The notes: a model not told the origin generated them from the letters alone. 64,000 nt of DNA from Eustoma russellianum (GCA_036186865.1 AP025040.1:44518321-44582320); one strand, 5' to 3'; shown: positions 35,501-46,009, counted from the first letter of the stretch. A program made the numbers and translations.

Positions 35501-36967
35501 AGCGTATTGGCCTGAAATTTTAGAATTAAAAGTCCTTCAGAGCAAGCAGATAGGCGCATAAAATCCGATTCAGGTTATCAGAAATTTTACCTACAATGAT
35601 AGGTAGCACAAAATCTCCATTACAAGATATCTTAAGAAATATGGCAGGGTCCTGAAATTGGCGAAGAAAAGCTGATCCAAGAGAATTGCCTTGAAATAAA
35701 CGATCCCTCGAAAAAATGGAACCAATCTTTCGCCGCCTCGTATGTTCTTGAATACCAATCTTAGGCATGCGCATGCGATGGTGGCTGATAGTTTCTGCAG
35801 TCACATACAAGATATATCACTCGCCATGGCTAAGGACCTATAACTACAATCTGAAAACTGAATAAAAACTATCTACCAAAAGAACAAGGTATTCTAATAT
35901 GATGGGCTGTCTATCAAAAAGATATATATTCCTCAAACAGCTGGACGTTATCACCGTGTCCAAACACGCAGAACATACAAGTAGCCAAGTGATTCACCAT
36001 AAAATACAATAAGAAAGCAGAGTTATAACAAAAGCAAAACAAAAAGCGAAAAGAAAATAAGGGAGACGAACAAGATCAAAGCTAAACAGAAAGGAGACAT
36101 GAGCAAAAGGAAAGCAAGTTTTAACTCTCCCCCAAACTTACTCTGATATAAACTATTTCACTATCTTTTCTTTTCTTTTTCCCTTTTCACTCCTTTTAAT
36201 TAATGCTGATCATTTGTTGAGTTAAGAATCTTACTAAGCAAAAACAAAACAATGGAAGAAGAAGCATAAGGGCAATACACATGGAACTGCTACATTGTTG
36301 TTGTCAAAGTAAACTGTTCAAAATAATGATCATACTACGTCCAAAAAAAAAAAAAAACTATTGATCATGCTGGAAAAGAAAGGTGTGAAATTTGGGTGGA
36401 AAAGAGCAACTTGCAGCCAAAAAGGAAACAAAGAAAAACTATTTGATGGAGAAAAAAAAATAAAGGCATAATGAAGTCGTCCCATTCTTTCGAGTAAAAA
36501 CACAAAATCTTAAGAAAAAGCAGTCATCAAAAGTAAGTAGACCTTATCGCGTATACTGAAATGGAAACTATCAAATTCCACCTAATAATTAATCCCAGAG
36601 AGAAAAGTTTCCACAAAAGATAATTAAGAAAAAACGCAGAAATTGGAAATTGACCTTGAATTAGGACAAAGGCTTCCACATAACTATCATCGTCGTCGTC
36701 CTCCTCCAGATCTGAATACCGGCCACTAGAGCTTCCGAAAGAAGACTTGCAAGAAATCACTTCAAATCGGTGCTTCAAATTCCAAATTTTACGACGATAA
36801 CAAACACAAAGGAAACTTTTCCGATAATTCATAAATGGAGAAGAATGAAATCGAACATTCGAAAAATAGCGATCCGCGCCGGAATTCAGACGGCAATTAA
36901 TCAAATTGTTCTCGAAAAAAGAGCCGGCGCCGGTGATAGTGCGGCTACAAGGTCGTGCTCCGAGCAT
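29557..36967 (-). CDS. BBD: BBD-type bifunctional nuclease (DUF151/BFN domain plus UVR motif), nine exons
   Basis: I assembled nine exons joined by GT-AG introns: 36967-36655, 35794-35591, 35511-35459, 35378-35322, 30602-30537, 30453-30382, 30226-30120, 30046-29955 and 29609-29557. They total 1017 bp, or 338 residues, with all phases consistent. The start is the ATG at 36967 (MLGARPCSRT). Residues 1-104 are a variable, low-conservation part ending in an acidic run (EEDDDDD). The BFN/DUF151 domain follows: FLRQFQDPAIFLKISCNGDF and VLPIIVG (exon 2), AVEKLID (exon 3), TDRVVNTYFARI (exon 5), VDARPSDAINVARRC (exon 6) and APIYVNKEIV (exon 7). The C-terminus has a UVR-like motif (AAKEEKFDDA then MWRDKLKKL). 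Arabidopsis BBD1/BBD2 proteins are DNase/RNases linked to defence and jasmonate responses. The length and exon order fit that family. Introns 4 (LINE) and 8 (Au SINE) contain transposons, but the splice sites are intact. Confidence 0.95.
29634..29851 (-). mobile_element. Au-type SINE in intron 8 of the BBD gene
   Basis: Minus strand: TTGGATCAACTGATAAGG, then the Au blocks TAGGGTAAGGCTGC, ATCAGATCGCGAAGCG and CAGACCCTGAGCAAAAGCGG. Imperfect flanking copies of AGAAACAnTnAG...AAAAAA at 29634 and 29830 look like an aged target duplication. It has the same orientation as the host gene. Confidence 0.75.
32827..33533 (-). pseudogene. LINE reverse transcriptase remnant
   Basis: Two overlapping minus-strand open segments in different frames (33207-33533 and 32827-33282) carry successive RT blocks: the QSAFVRGRNVQDNIL block, then RGLRQGDPFSPCLF and SLAFADDLFIL. 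The FADD catalytic aspartates are still present, but a frame change separates them from the upstream block and from the endonuclease at 34548-34823. Confidence 0.88.
34548..35150 (-). pseudogene. LINE endonuclease remnant
   Basis: The minus strand carries an APE-like endonuclease fragment with WIIMGDFNIILN and GVEYTWS. The upstream part (NWNTVSN- and IWVGWDLNIF-like residues) is readable only across frame changes. It belongs to the LINE in intron 4. Confidence 0.8.
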
Positions 36968-37425
36968 TGTGGAGGGAAAAGTGAAAATCAACTGTACTTA
37001 TAGCATCTAGCAGCAAAAGATGATTGTTTTCCTTGAGGAAGAGCGCGATTTGACAAAGACGAGGATTAAAATCTGGGGGTTTTAGAAGCAAAGAGTCTAT
37101 CAGCTCCTCCTCCTGTCTGACATGGAAAATATTAGAGGTCACATATCCTAATGGTTCTAGGGATAGGGTTCGAAAGTAACATCGAGGTTTGAACCTTACG
37201 AAAGTCAAGAATGTTTGAATCATTTTCGGCTAGCCGCATCTATTGACCTGTGCAATGGCTTGATAGACTGACAGGCTAACCCGTCAGTTGTTCCTTCGGT
37301 GTCAATAGGCTATTTGTGTTGTATATGTATTATGACAAACTTGTAATAATGAGTCTTCAAACTTAACTTACATCTATACACATGTGGGATCGGAAGTGAA
37401 ATAGACCTGTTTGGGTTCAACCATC
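36968..37425. other. Upstream region of the BBD gene with a plus-strand SINE
   Basis: About 37134-37380 is a plus-strand copy of the SINE family found at 254-978. It has A-box-like TATCCTAATGG, a B box in GAGGTTTGAACCTT, and AAGAATGTTTGAA. It lies about 170 bp upstream of the BBD ATG, so it may border or overlap the promoter/5' UTR. Confidence 0.6.
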
Positions 37426-37623
37426 GGAAAATAGGAGCGGGATCCCCTGACCCCCGCGCGCCTCACCCCCCGCGCGACCGCCCACCAATTGGCACACAGG
37501 GGGATGGTGAAGCTGGGTGGGGATCACTCGCATCCAGTCTCACCATCCCCTTGTGTGCCACGTGTCAGTTGTTCATTTAATACCTCCTAAAAGGAGGTCA
37601 ACCGATCTGAACCCCGGAAAATA
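37426..37623. mobile_element. Fold-back element with GGAAAATA target duplication
   Basis: GGAAAATA at 37426-37433 and 37616-37623 (a ninth base C also matches) flanks 37434-37615. Arms with TTGGCACACAGGGGGATGGTGA and TCACCATCCCCTTGTGTGCC face each other. An intact CACGTG lies at 37560-37565. Confidence 0.85.
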
Positions 37624-39505
37624 TTACAGGTGTGAAAGGCGTGAAAGTGAGAGAAAGATTGTCAGATGGAAAAAAACGTTGTCCAATGAAAAGAGTCCTG
37701 ATGTCATGATGTAACGGGGAATATATCGGACAATTATATTATGATGTCGTATGTTTTTATATATATTACATTTTTTATAACAACATATGTACATAACAAA
37801 CAATATCGGATGTCTAATTGTTAAAATTTTCCAGAATAATAATAAAACAGGCAATATGTTATGTCTTGTTATTAAATTTTCCAGGAAAAAAGAGGTAGAC
37901 TGAGAATTAGAGGTCCGGATAGGATTTTCTTTTATATACTATGCACGTTTCAAAGATATTGCAATGCTTGTTCAAGCATCAATTAACTCTAAATTTTTAA
38001 ACGTTCAATATAATAATTTGTCATAATAGTCTCTATACCAATTATAATCAATTTTCACATGTGAAATACTTTAACAATTTGATTATAAATAGTATTTGAC
38101 TAACTATGTATTTGACCTGACAATATACTTGAGACTAAAAAAGCATATTAAAAATCTGGAATCGATGAATTTATGAGTTATAACATAAGATGAGACTTTT
38201 ATCTCGTTTCTCATCAAATCAATTGTGGATCATATATCAGATATTAGTTTTGTGGAACTTCAACAAACATAATATAATATCATACAATGTGATCGAAGAC
38301 GTAACAAATTATTTTCATATTACATTATTTTATTTAACCAACAGTCCCAACTATTTATTACCGAAGCAAAATAAAAGTTCTCTCTTTTATATTATACTTT
38401 GACAATGTATTATACAAATCAATAAAATTATCATATAAATGACGAGTTCATTAAAATGAATGAAGGGAGAATTGTTGATATAAAATAGCTTCGAATTAAG
38501 AATCAATCAACACATATCAAATATATTTCAACGACGCCTAAACTATCGTTAGGGTCTGGAGAGGGTGAGAGACATGCAAACAATACCTCCATCCCAAAGG
38601 ATAGAGGGTTTGCTTCCAGTAAGACCCCTGACTCTATTTGTGACTGCATGTATGACACAATAATAGAGATACGGTGTGCTAGTGTGTTAGTGAAAGAATT
38701 TAGTAAAATACAAATGTACAGCTTCCGATATTAAAATAGTCATCGCGTGTATATGCACAAATAATAACAGAAAAAACGCAAAGGTCACATAAAGTGTAGT
38801 ATCTAAGCCACTAAGTATACTCTAAGGTAGCCTTATATCCTGCTAAACCTCTTTTAACTTTAATAATATGCTTCCATGAATTACTATTATGGACCATGTC
38901 CTCAGAGATGTACAAATCTAGTAAGTATTGCTTAATCCATGTCTACCTTTACTCCTCTTCCTTTTTACAATGAGGCTTTCAACTCTTCTAACAGACACCG
39001 TTGTATGTCTACTCTTAACATGCTCAAACCATTTCAGTTCTCCTCTTTTGAATTAAGAATCAGTCAATATAGATTAAAAAACATTGGATACAAGAATCTC
39101 AAATTTTTAAAGGACCTCGTGGACCTCAACCTCTATTATTTTGTTAGTACTTTCTAGTTTCTGAACTAGATAAATTAATGAGTCAAACTAGACTTATGAT
39201 TTTACAACCATAAAAAATAAAAAATAAAATGAGAAGCTTGTGTTTTGATCTTCCAACTAATCAAGTCGGTGGTCAAACTTGAAAGTTCAAATAAATCTAA
39301 GTTCCACAATTGACCCAATAATCAATTAAATTCTTAGCTCGACTCCTTTTTTTCTTTTCCTTTCTTTCTTTTTCTTTTTTTCCTTTTTAGCAGTGAGGGG
39401 GGGGGGGGGGGGGGTTAACAAGTCATTTCATTGAAAGCCACACATGGCAGGTACAATGCTTAAACAAGCAAATCAGTTCAGCAAGTGGAATTTGCAGTAA
39501 CAAAA
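37624..39505. other. AT-rich gene-poor stretch
   Basis: It holds an inverted copy of the TTG-tail repeat at 38531-38636 and a long G run near 39398. No gene was recognised. Confidence 0.5.
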
Positions 39506-39693
39506 GAACACCAAAATAAAAAGCGCATAGGTTCTCGCATTTGTGCAGAGTTGAAGATAGACTGATGTACGCAGTCTTATCCTGCACTTTGTGCAAGAAG
39601 CTGTTTTCACGGCTCGAACCCGTGACCTCAAGATCACAAAGCAATAAACTTAACAGTTGCTCCAAGTCTCGTTCTCTGAATGAACACCAAAAT
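39506..39693 (-). mobile_element. Au-type SINE with 12-bp target site duplication
   Basis: GAACACCAAAAT occurs at 39506-39517 and 39682-39693. The minus strand begins AGAGAACGAGACTTGGAGCA, with the B box GGGTTCGAGCC followed by GTGCAGGATAAGACTGCGTA. It is a short (164 bp) Au SINE. Confidence 0.92.
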
Positions 39694-39763
39694 CAGGTAG
39701 AATCTTCTTCCAAACAACTATAACCCTCAGCAACCCAATATCCTGCTTCTGCAATAAATTGAC

Positions 39764-40038
39764 CCACCGATGTCACAAGTAAAAAAAAAAAAAAGTTGTA
39801 TTCAAGGGTCCCTGCCACTTCCGGTTCAACAGGAAGTGTAGAAATGTAAATCAGGAACCTGATAGATTCAGATAAAAACAGGTTATATAGACAGGTACAG
39901 GATTATGAAGCTCAAGCAATGGAATTCCCTACAAATGCCCCCGGCGAGATTCAAACTCACAACCTTCCTCTTTCAAGGTGATTATCCCTTGTCTGTTTCC
40001 ATCATGCTATGTCATGGGGACCACTGATGTCATAAGTA
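39764..40038 (-). mobile_element. tRNA-derived SINE with 18-bp target site duplication
   Basis: CCACCGATGTCACAAGTA (39764-39781) and CCACTGATGTCATAAGTA (40021-40038) differ at two positions. The minus strand starts GGTCCCCATGACATAGCATG, has the B-box-like AGTTTGAATCT and ends GGCAGGGACCCTTGAATAC followed by a T run. It is the same family as 24388-24664. Confidence 0.85.
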
Positions 40039-40785
40039 CTTCCTAACCTTGGATTGCACAAATCCACCATTCATGGATCATCACCTTCAGTGATCACCAC
40101 AGATACATTCTCATACATCCTTCAAGCACACTCTAGACACCTTATCACTGTCCCATCTGTGTTCACAACAGTGACTGATCCGCGACTAAAGCGGGGAGAA
40201 GGAAAGCAGGGGGATAAACACTCCAACAACAAGTCTGTTGGACAGCTAAAACATGGGAAGCCAGGTGTGCAACCTGATTCCCAGTTATAGGAGTCCATTG
40301 AACACTCCAGCCCCTCTGAGTCAGAACTTCAGACACTTATGTAGCCATCAGAGCTGCATATGAGCGATTCTCATGTTTCCTATCACTCAGAGTAACCGCT
40401 GACCTAAAGTTCATGCCTCCAGGACATGGTGGGTGCTGTTTTCAATTAGGCTTTGCAACCAGCCTGTCATCATCCCCCTCCCATTGGAGGCACGGTGCTG
40501 TTTACAATTAGGCTTGCAATCAGCCTGTCATCACCCCCCTCCCATTCGGATCTACGCAGATATGGTTTTCCTTTGGAACGCCCCATGAACCAGTTGTCCA
40601 ACCATACCCGAATAGATGTACCATTACCCACTCGCCACTCTTAGTTCGACTCGTCTTCTTTTCCTATTAGAATAGACGGTTAAAAAATTGGACGATTATA
40701 TTGCAATGTGTGATATAGATTAAATTCGTACCAGGAACAGTAAACGATGTACATTATATTTCAGAGCCTAAAATAATTCGAGTAT
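40039..40785. other. Intergenic stretch with a short tandem duplication
   Basis: Two adjacent copies of about 61 bp (GGTGCTGTTTTCAATTAGGC at about 40432 and GGTGCTGTTTACAATTAGGC at about 40494). No gene was recognised. Confidence 0.6.
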
Positions 40786-40997
40786 TGTTAGAAAAGATAA
40801 AGAATAAAGAAATATTTGATTTGATTTGTAATCATTGTAATTGATTTTGTAATTGGTTGTGATTAGGATCAAATCCCACTAATCAAGGGATTTACCATAG
40901 ATGAGGATGATTGTAACTCTATTTATATACACCTTACACCAACGTTGGTGTCAATGAAGAAAATTGATTCTCATTCACAAATATATGTTTTCTATCA
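40786..40997 (+). repeat. 5' LTR of copia element 2
   Basis: 212 bp, TGTTAGAAAA...TTTCTATCA. A TATA-like TTTATATAC is at 40922-40930. Confidence 0.96.
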
Positions 40998-41010
40998 TGG
41001 TATCAGAGCC
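40998..41010 (+). promoter_or_regulatory. Primer binding site for initiator Met tRNA (element 2)
   Basis: TGGTATCAGAGCC starts immediately after the LTR and fits the 3' end of initiator Met tRNA. Confidence 0.96.
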
Positions 41011-41203
41011 TATTTCGATCCTTGACCTATTCTTCTGATCAGATCAACCAAAATCACGAAGAAAAAAAAAATCCCAAACTGAAACAAAGAAGGAAAGAAA
41101 GCAAGTCTGCTTTGTTTCCTTGTGGACTCAGAAAAATCTCATCACAGTTCACTCTACCTATCTCAACCAATTTCAGAAAGACCAGGCACCTGCTCTCATC
41201 AGT

Positions 41204-42349
41204 ATGACTGACGAAAGTTCGACACCAAGGTCAAGCAAGAGTCTGCCAGATGAGCTAACTGCCCAATTGGCAAACCTCCTGAAACAGAGCCTTGGAGCAC
41301 AAACCAACACCGAAAACTTGTCCATAGGAGTCAAGTTGAATGGAGACAACTACTCACTATGGGCAACACTTATCAGAAAGGCCATCGGCGGCCGTGGAAG
41401 GAGTGGTCACCTTACGGGATTACCCTCTCCACCACCACCAGATGACCCCAGGTTCAGTGGGTGGGAACAAAATGATGAATGTGTTTTCACCTGGCTAATC
41501 CAAAATATTGAGCCCCATTTAGTGGCTAATGTATCACAGTACCCTACAGCAAAAGCTCTTTGGGACGGTCTCCTGATCACCTATGGATCAGGGACTGATT
41601 CCCTTCAAGTATTTGATCTTCATAAACGTGCCAATTCTCTTCGACAAGGTTCCCACACGCTGGAAGAAGTGTGGAACAAATTACAGTCAATATGGATGAC
41701 GATTGACATTAAAGAACCAAACCTAATGAAGGATCCGGAGGATATACAAATCTTTCAGAAGAAAATGCAAGAACAGAGGTTGTTTCAGTTTTTAACAGCC
41801 ATAGATGATCGTTTTGAAGTTGCTAAACGCGAGCTTCTCAAAAGGGAACCACTTCCATCCGTGGAAGTGGCTTATGGATTAATCCGAAGGGAGGAGGCAA
41901 GAATGGAGATTTTAAGAGTAGACCCCTCAGTAGAAACATCATTGGGGTCAGGCCTGGCCACACGAAGTGGAGGCAGTAAGGGACGAGGGACACCGATGCA
42001 GCGGCAGCAACGCTCAGAGCAATCATCATTGCGAGCTGGAGAAGACAAAAACCACCTAAAATGCACTCACTGTGGGAAGAGGAAACACACGAAGGATTCC
42101 TGCTTCCTTCTAGTAGGATTTCCAGACTGGTGGGGCACTCGAAGGGACGGAAGCACAACCACTGGCAAGAGTGCAATCGCCGTGGGCAGCAATACAGCCA
42201 CCAGCAGCAGCAATTTAGATAAAGGAGCAGCTTACAGACCAGGGTCGAAGGAAGAAGAAGGGGGAAAAGAAGGATCCAGAAGGTTGGAGACTCAAGAGAG
42301 TGCGGCGCAGGTATTAGGGTTGGGAGAAATCCCAACCCCACTTCCTTAA
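41204..42349 (+). CDS. gag of copia element 2
   Basis: The ATG at 41204 (MTDESSTPRSSKSLPDE) is taken as the start; the frame is open from an ATG at 41120, but that extension has leader-like composition. The 381-residue protein has the copia gag core (IGVKLNGDNYSLWATLIRKA, WLIQNIEP, TAKALWDGL) that forms the particle. A CCHC zinc knuckle (CTHCGKRKHTKDSCF) follows near residues 285-299, then FPDWWGTRR. In the usual layout gag runs directly into protease. Here it stops at 42347-42349, and pol lies in the -1 frame, overlapping from 42223. Either a ribosomal frameshift or a recent indel explains this. Confidence 0.9.
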   Translation: MTDESSTPRSSKSLPDELTAQLANLLKQSLGAQTNTENLSIGVKLNGDNYSLWATLIRKAIGGRGRSGHLTGLPSPPPPDDPRFSGWEQNDECVFTWLIQNIEPHLVANVSQYPTAKALWDGLLITYGSGTDSLQVFDLHKRANSLRQGSHTLEEVWNKLQSIWMTIDIKEPNLMKDPEDIQIFQKKMQEQRLFQFLTAIDDRFEVAKRELLKREPLPSVEVAYGLIRREEARMEILRVDPSVETSLGSGLATRSGGSKGRGTPMQRQQRSEQSSLRAGEDKNHLKCTHCGKRKHTKDSCFLLVGFPDWWGTRRDGSTTTGKSAIAVGSNTATSSSNLDKGAAYRPGSKEEEGGKEGSRRLETQESAAQVLGLGEIPTPLP

Positions 42350-45300
42350 ATACAGTAGGAAATGCAAAATTATGCCCTACCCCCTCCCTTTTTCCTGATA
42401 ATTTACCTATAGGCCTTATTGTTCTGGAGCAATCATCTTTAGTCCCTGAACTTCTAAACGGCCCAAATCCAACCCTCCAACTTAGCTCAGTACCAAACAA
42501 AGCCCCTACAGTTTCTCAAATAACACCCTTAGTCCCTCAGGTTGTCCAAGTGTTCACATCAGCCCTAAATGTGTCAACAACTGCCTCTCCCTCTACCGCT
42601 TGGATATTTGATTGTGGAGCTACGGATACAATGACTAACGACCCTCATGATTTTATATCCATCTCTAAACCGTCCAAAACTCATATAGAGACTGCCAGTG
42701 GTGAATTAATACCTGTTCAAGGAGGAGGCACTGTTCAAATTTTTCCACACGTGAGTTTGTCAAATTGTTTATATGTTCCCACATTATCCTCGAAATTACT
42801 ATCTTTGAGTCATGTGACTAAAGAACTTAATTGTGTTGCCCTCATATATCCACATTTCTGCCTCTTGCAGGACATACATACGAAGGAGATTATTGGGCGT
42901 GGCACTAAACGCGGCGGCCTATACTACGTTGATGAAGTTGCTCAACAGGGTCAGTCCAAGCTTGCTCGCCGGACAGTTGACCGACAATTATGGCTATGGC
43001 ACCGCCGGTTGGGTCACCCCTCGATAAGTTATTTACGTTTTTTGTTTCCTCAGTTGTTTCCGAATAATCTTGTATTTTTTAAGTGTGAGTCATGTATCCA
43101 GGCTAAACAACATCGTACTACGTATCATCCAAATAATACTCGAGTTGACACATTGTTTTCTTTAGTTCATTCTGATGTATGGGGTCCTGCAAATGTTTCA
43201 AATCATCATCAATTTCGATATTTTGTGTTATTTATTGATGACTACTCCCGCATGACTTGGGTATATTTTCTTCGGCACAAATCTGAGGTACCTGAAAAAT
43301 TCATACATTTCTTTAATCTTGTTCAAACTCAGTATAATGCAACAATCAAAACTCTTCGCTCTGACAATGGCACCGAATATCTTCCCCTCACACCATTTTT
43401 CCAGCAACATGGAGTTATTCACCAAACTACATGCCCACATACCCCTGAGCAAAATGGCGTAGCTGAACGTAAGAATCGCATAATTCTTGAAATGACTCGG
43501 GCAATGTTGTTAGAAGCCCATGCTCCTAAATATTTGTGGACTGATGCAGTTGGGACCGCTGTCTATCTTCTCAATCGCCTTCCCACTAAAGCATTAGACC
43601 ACCAAACACCACTTCAAGTTCTCGCCACCCATGCTTCTATTCCACCGGTTCTTACTCTCTCTCCTCGAATTTTTGGTTGTATTGTTTATGTACATATACC
43701 CAAAACTGAACGATCCAAACTAGACTCGTGTGCCGAAAAATGTGTGTTTGTCGGGTATGCCATCCATCAAAAAGGATACCGGTGTTACAATCCCTCTACT
43801 CGAAAACTTTATGTGACTATGGACTGTACCTTCCTAGAGTCTGACTATTACTTTACACCTCGAGTCGGGTCTCAGGGGGAGAATACAGGTGAGCCATCCT
43901 CCTTCGAGTGGTTACATAGCCTTGATTGTCGAGAAGTTGGCCAACATGAGCAGGCGAGTGGCGCCATCGAGCTGACCTCAATCAACGAAGTAGAAACCGA
44001 AGCGACAGTGTTCGTTCCCGAAACATCTACTTCGGAGTATGCTCTCCAAGAGGTAAGTGCTTCTCCTTCCGACAATTCTTCACCTGCCATATCTGATAAT
44101 CAAAATATCGATGAAAGACAGGAGCAGGTACTTCCACCACGATGGAATAGGGGGATTCCACCAGAACGGTATTCTCCAGAACAGAGCCGGAGATCTACCA
44201 AATATCCTGTTAATCAGGGTCAGGTCTTGTTAACTCATTCAGAACCAATTCCCCGGACAATACAAGAGGCCAGAAAGAGCAGAGAATGGCAGAAAGCTAT
44301 GGAAATTGAGATAGAGGCCTTACTGAAAAATGAAACTTGGGACAAGTGCGCACTTCCAGCAGGGAAGAAACCAGTAGGGTGCAAATGGGTGTTTACTATC
44401 AAATATAAAGCTGATGGATCGATCGAAAGGTATAAGGCCAGACTGGTAGCTAAAGGATATACGCAGACATATGGTATTGACTACGCGGAAACTTTCTCAC
44501 CTGTTGCAAAGATAGATACAATCCGGGTAATGTTTTCTTTAGCTGCAAACAAAGATTGGCCTTTATATCAATTTGATGTGAAAAATGCGTTTCTTCATGG
44601 TGATTTAAGAGAGGAAGTATATATGGAGGCTCCTCCAGGTTTCTCGAATGACTTCAAAGAAGGAGAGGTATGTAGACTAAAGAAAGCTCTATATGGTCTC
44701 AAACAAAGTCCACGTGCATGGTTCGGGAGGTTTACGGTAGCCATGAAAAAAATCGGTTTTCAGCAGAGTAATGCTGATCATACGCTCTTCTTCAGAAAAA
44801 GGGAAGGAAAGGTAACTTGTCTCATTATTTATGTCGATGATATGATCATTACTGGAAATGACGAAGAGGAGATAACACGGCTACGAGAAAAGTTGTTTGC
44901 TGAGTTCGAGATGAAAGATTTAGGGAATCTGAAATACTTCTTGGGAATAGAAGTTGCTCGGTCGAACCAAGGTATTTTGATCTCTCAGAAAAAATACATA
45001 CTTGACATGTTAACTGAAACAGGGATGCTCGAGTGTAAGCCTGCTGCAACTCCAATGGCGATAAACCAGAAATTACATATTGATAAAGGTGCTCCGGCAG
45101 TAAACCAAGAACTATACCAGCGTCTAGTCGGACGGTTGATTTATTTATCTCATACGCGACCAGATATAGCATATGCAGTAGGGGTTGTCAGTCAGTTCAT
45201 GCATCATCCTCAAGAAGAGCATATGGTGGCAGTGAAAAGGATTATGAGGTATCTGAAAGGAACGACAGGACATGGGATTTTATTCAAGAGTCACGGACAT

Positions 45301-45798
45301 TTGAGGATGGAGGTGTTCACTGATGCAGACTGGGCGGGAGATCCGAATGATCGTCGATCTACATCCGGCTACTTCGCCTTTGTTGGAGGTAATTTGGTTA
45401 CTTGGAGAAGTAAAAAACAGAAGGTTGTGGCGCTATCCAGTGCGGAAGCTGAGTTCCGAGGAATTGCTAAAGGAGTTGTAGAAATCTTGTGGCTAAAAAG
45501 GTTGATGGTTGAATTAGGACTACCATTGAGTCAACCAGTAAGGTTGTTATGTGATAATAAGGCAGCAATCAGCATATCTGAGAATCCAGTCCAGCATGAT
45601 CGAACTAAACATATTGAGGTGGATAGACATTTTATAAAAGAGAAGCTCGAAGAAGGAGTCATTGAGTTACCATTTGTAAGGTCTGAGGATCAGCTTGCCG
45701 ACATACTCACGAAAGCTGTTACTGGAAGGATTTTCCATGAAGTACTAGGCAAGTTGGGAATAGAAGACTCTAATGCTCAACTTGAGGGGGAGTGTTAG
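42223..45798 (+). CDS. pol polyprotein of copia element 2 (protease, integrase, RT, RNase H)
   Basis: The frame is open from 42223 to the stop at 45796-45798 without interruption; there is no convincing ATG at its start, so it needs gag-pol fusion for expression. Domain order: aspartic protease (WIFDCGATDTMTND, near 42600), GAG-pre-integrase with HHCC zinc finger (HRRLGH...CESCIQAK), integrase catalytic residues (HSDVWGP, RSDNGTEY, GVAERKNR), reverse transcriptase (VGCKWVF, ARLVAKGYTQ, catalytic YVDDMIIT near 44830) and RNase H (TDADWAGD, SSAEAEFRG, CDNKAA). It has all catalytic residues I can check. The copy could be active if the frame change is bridged. Confidence 0.92.
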   Translation, partial: RSSLQTRVEGRRRGKRRIQKVGDSRECGAGIRVGRNPNPTSLNTVGNAKLCPTPSLFPDNLPIGLIVLEQSSLVPELLNGPNPTLQLSSVPNKAPTVSQITPLVPQVVQVFTSALNVSTTASPSTAWIFDCGATDTMTNDPHDFISISKPSKTHIETASGELIPVQGGGTVQIFPHVSLSNCLYVPTLSSKLLSLSHVTKELNCVALIYPHFCLLQDIHTKEIIGRGTKRGGLYYVDEVAQQGQSKLARRTVDRQLWLWHRRLGHPSISYLRFLFPQLFPNNLVFFKCESCIQAKQHRTTYHPNNTRVDTLFSLVHSDVWGPANVSNHHQFRYFVLFIDDYSRMTWVYFLRHKSEVPEKFIHFFNLVQTQYNATIKTLRSDNGTEYLPLTPFFQQHGVIHQTTCPHTPEQNGVAERKNRIILEMTRAMLLEAHAPKYLWTDAVGTAVYLLNRLPTKALDHQTPLQVLATHASIPPVLTLSPRIFGCIVYVHIPKTERSKLDSCAEKCVFVGYAIHQKGYRCYNPSTRKLYVTMDCTFLESDYYFTPRVGSQGENTGEPSSFEWLHSLDCREVGQHEQASGAIELTSINEVETEATVFVPETSTSEYALQEVSASPSDNSSPAISDNQNIDERQEQVLPPRWNRGIPPERYSPEQSRRSTKYPVNQGQVLLTHSEPIPRTIQEARKSREWQKAMEIEIEALLKNETWDKCALPAGKKPVGCKWVFTIKYKADGSIERYKARLVAKGYTQTYGIDYAETFSPVAKIDTIRVMFSLAANKDWPLYQFDVKNAFLHGDLREEVYMEAPPGFSNDFKEGEVCRLKKALYGLKQSPRAWFGRFTVAMKKIGFQQSNADHTLFFRKREGKVTCLIIYVDDMIITGNDEEEITRLREKLFAEFEMKDLGNLKYFLGIEVARSNQGILISQKKYILDMLTETGMLECKPAATPMAINQKLHIDKGAPAVNQELYQRLVGRLIYLSHTRPDIAYAVGVVSQFMHHPQEEHMVAVKRIMRYLKGTTGHGILFKSHGHLRMEVFTDADWAGDPNDRRSTSGYFAFVGGNLVTWRSKKQKVVALSSAEAEFRGIAKGVVEILWLKRLMVELGLPLSQPVRLLCDNKAAISISENPVQHDRTKHIEVDRHFIKEKLEEGVIELPFVRSEDQLADILTKAVTGRIFHEVLGKLGIEDSNAQLEGEC
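42262..42338 (+). promoter_or_regulatory. Candidate -1 frameshift signal between gag and pol (element 2)
   Basis: In the gag frame, 42262-42268 reads G GGA AAA, a canonical X XXY YYZ slippery heptamer; slipping back one base enters the pol frame. Downstream, 42317-42325 and 42330-42338 form a perfect 9-bp hairpin with a GAAA loop. The hairpin is 48 nt away, further than usual stimulators (about 5-9 nt). A simple indel in the G/A run is the rival explanation. Confidence 0.35.
45782..45792 (+). promoter_or_regulatory. Polypurine tract of element 2
   Basis: TTGAGGGGGAG directly precedes the 3' LTR; it is the expected plus-strand primer. Confidence 0.9.
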
Positions 45799-46004
45799 AA
45801 AAGATAAAGAATAAAGAAATATTTGATTTGATTTGTAATCATTGTAATTGATTTTGTAATTGGTTGTGATTAGGATCAAATCCCACTAATCAAGGGATTT
45901 ACCATAGATGAGGATGATTGTAACTCTATTTATATACACCTTACACCAACGTTGGTGTCAATGAAGAAAATTGATTCTCATTCACAAATATATGTTTTCT
46001 ATCA
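45793..46004 (+). repeat. 3' LTR of copia element 2
   Basis: 212 bp. I see no difference from 40786-40997. Followed by AGTAT. Confidence 0.96.
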
Positions 46005-46009
46005 AGTAT

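Larger units (their letters stand above)
40786..46004 (+). mobile_element. Ty1/copia element 2, complete, LTRs apparently identical, TSD AGTAT
   Basis: 212-bp LTRs at 40786-40997 and 45793-46004 look identical by eye. The target duplication AGTAT is exact (40781-40785 and 46005-46009). PBS, gag, pol and a polypurine tract are all in order. Identical LTRs mean a very recent insertion. pol is open throughout but lies in the -1 frame relative to gag. Confidence 0.97.

Noticed and set aside
41838..42500. Minus-strand ORF of 220 residues opposite gag of element 2
   Set aside because: It is antisense to a clear gag with zinc knuckle; a frame shadow.
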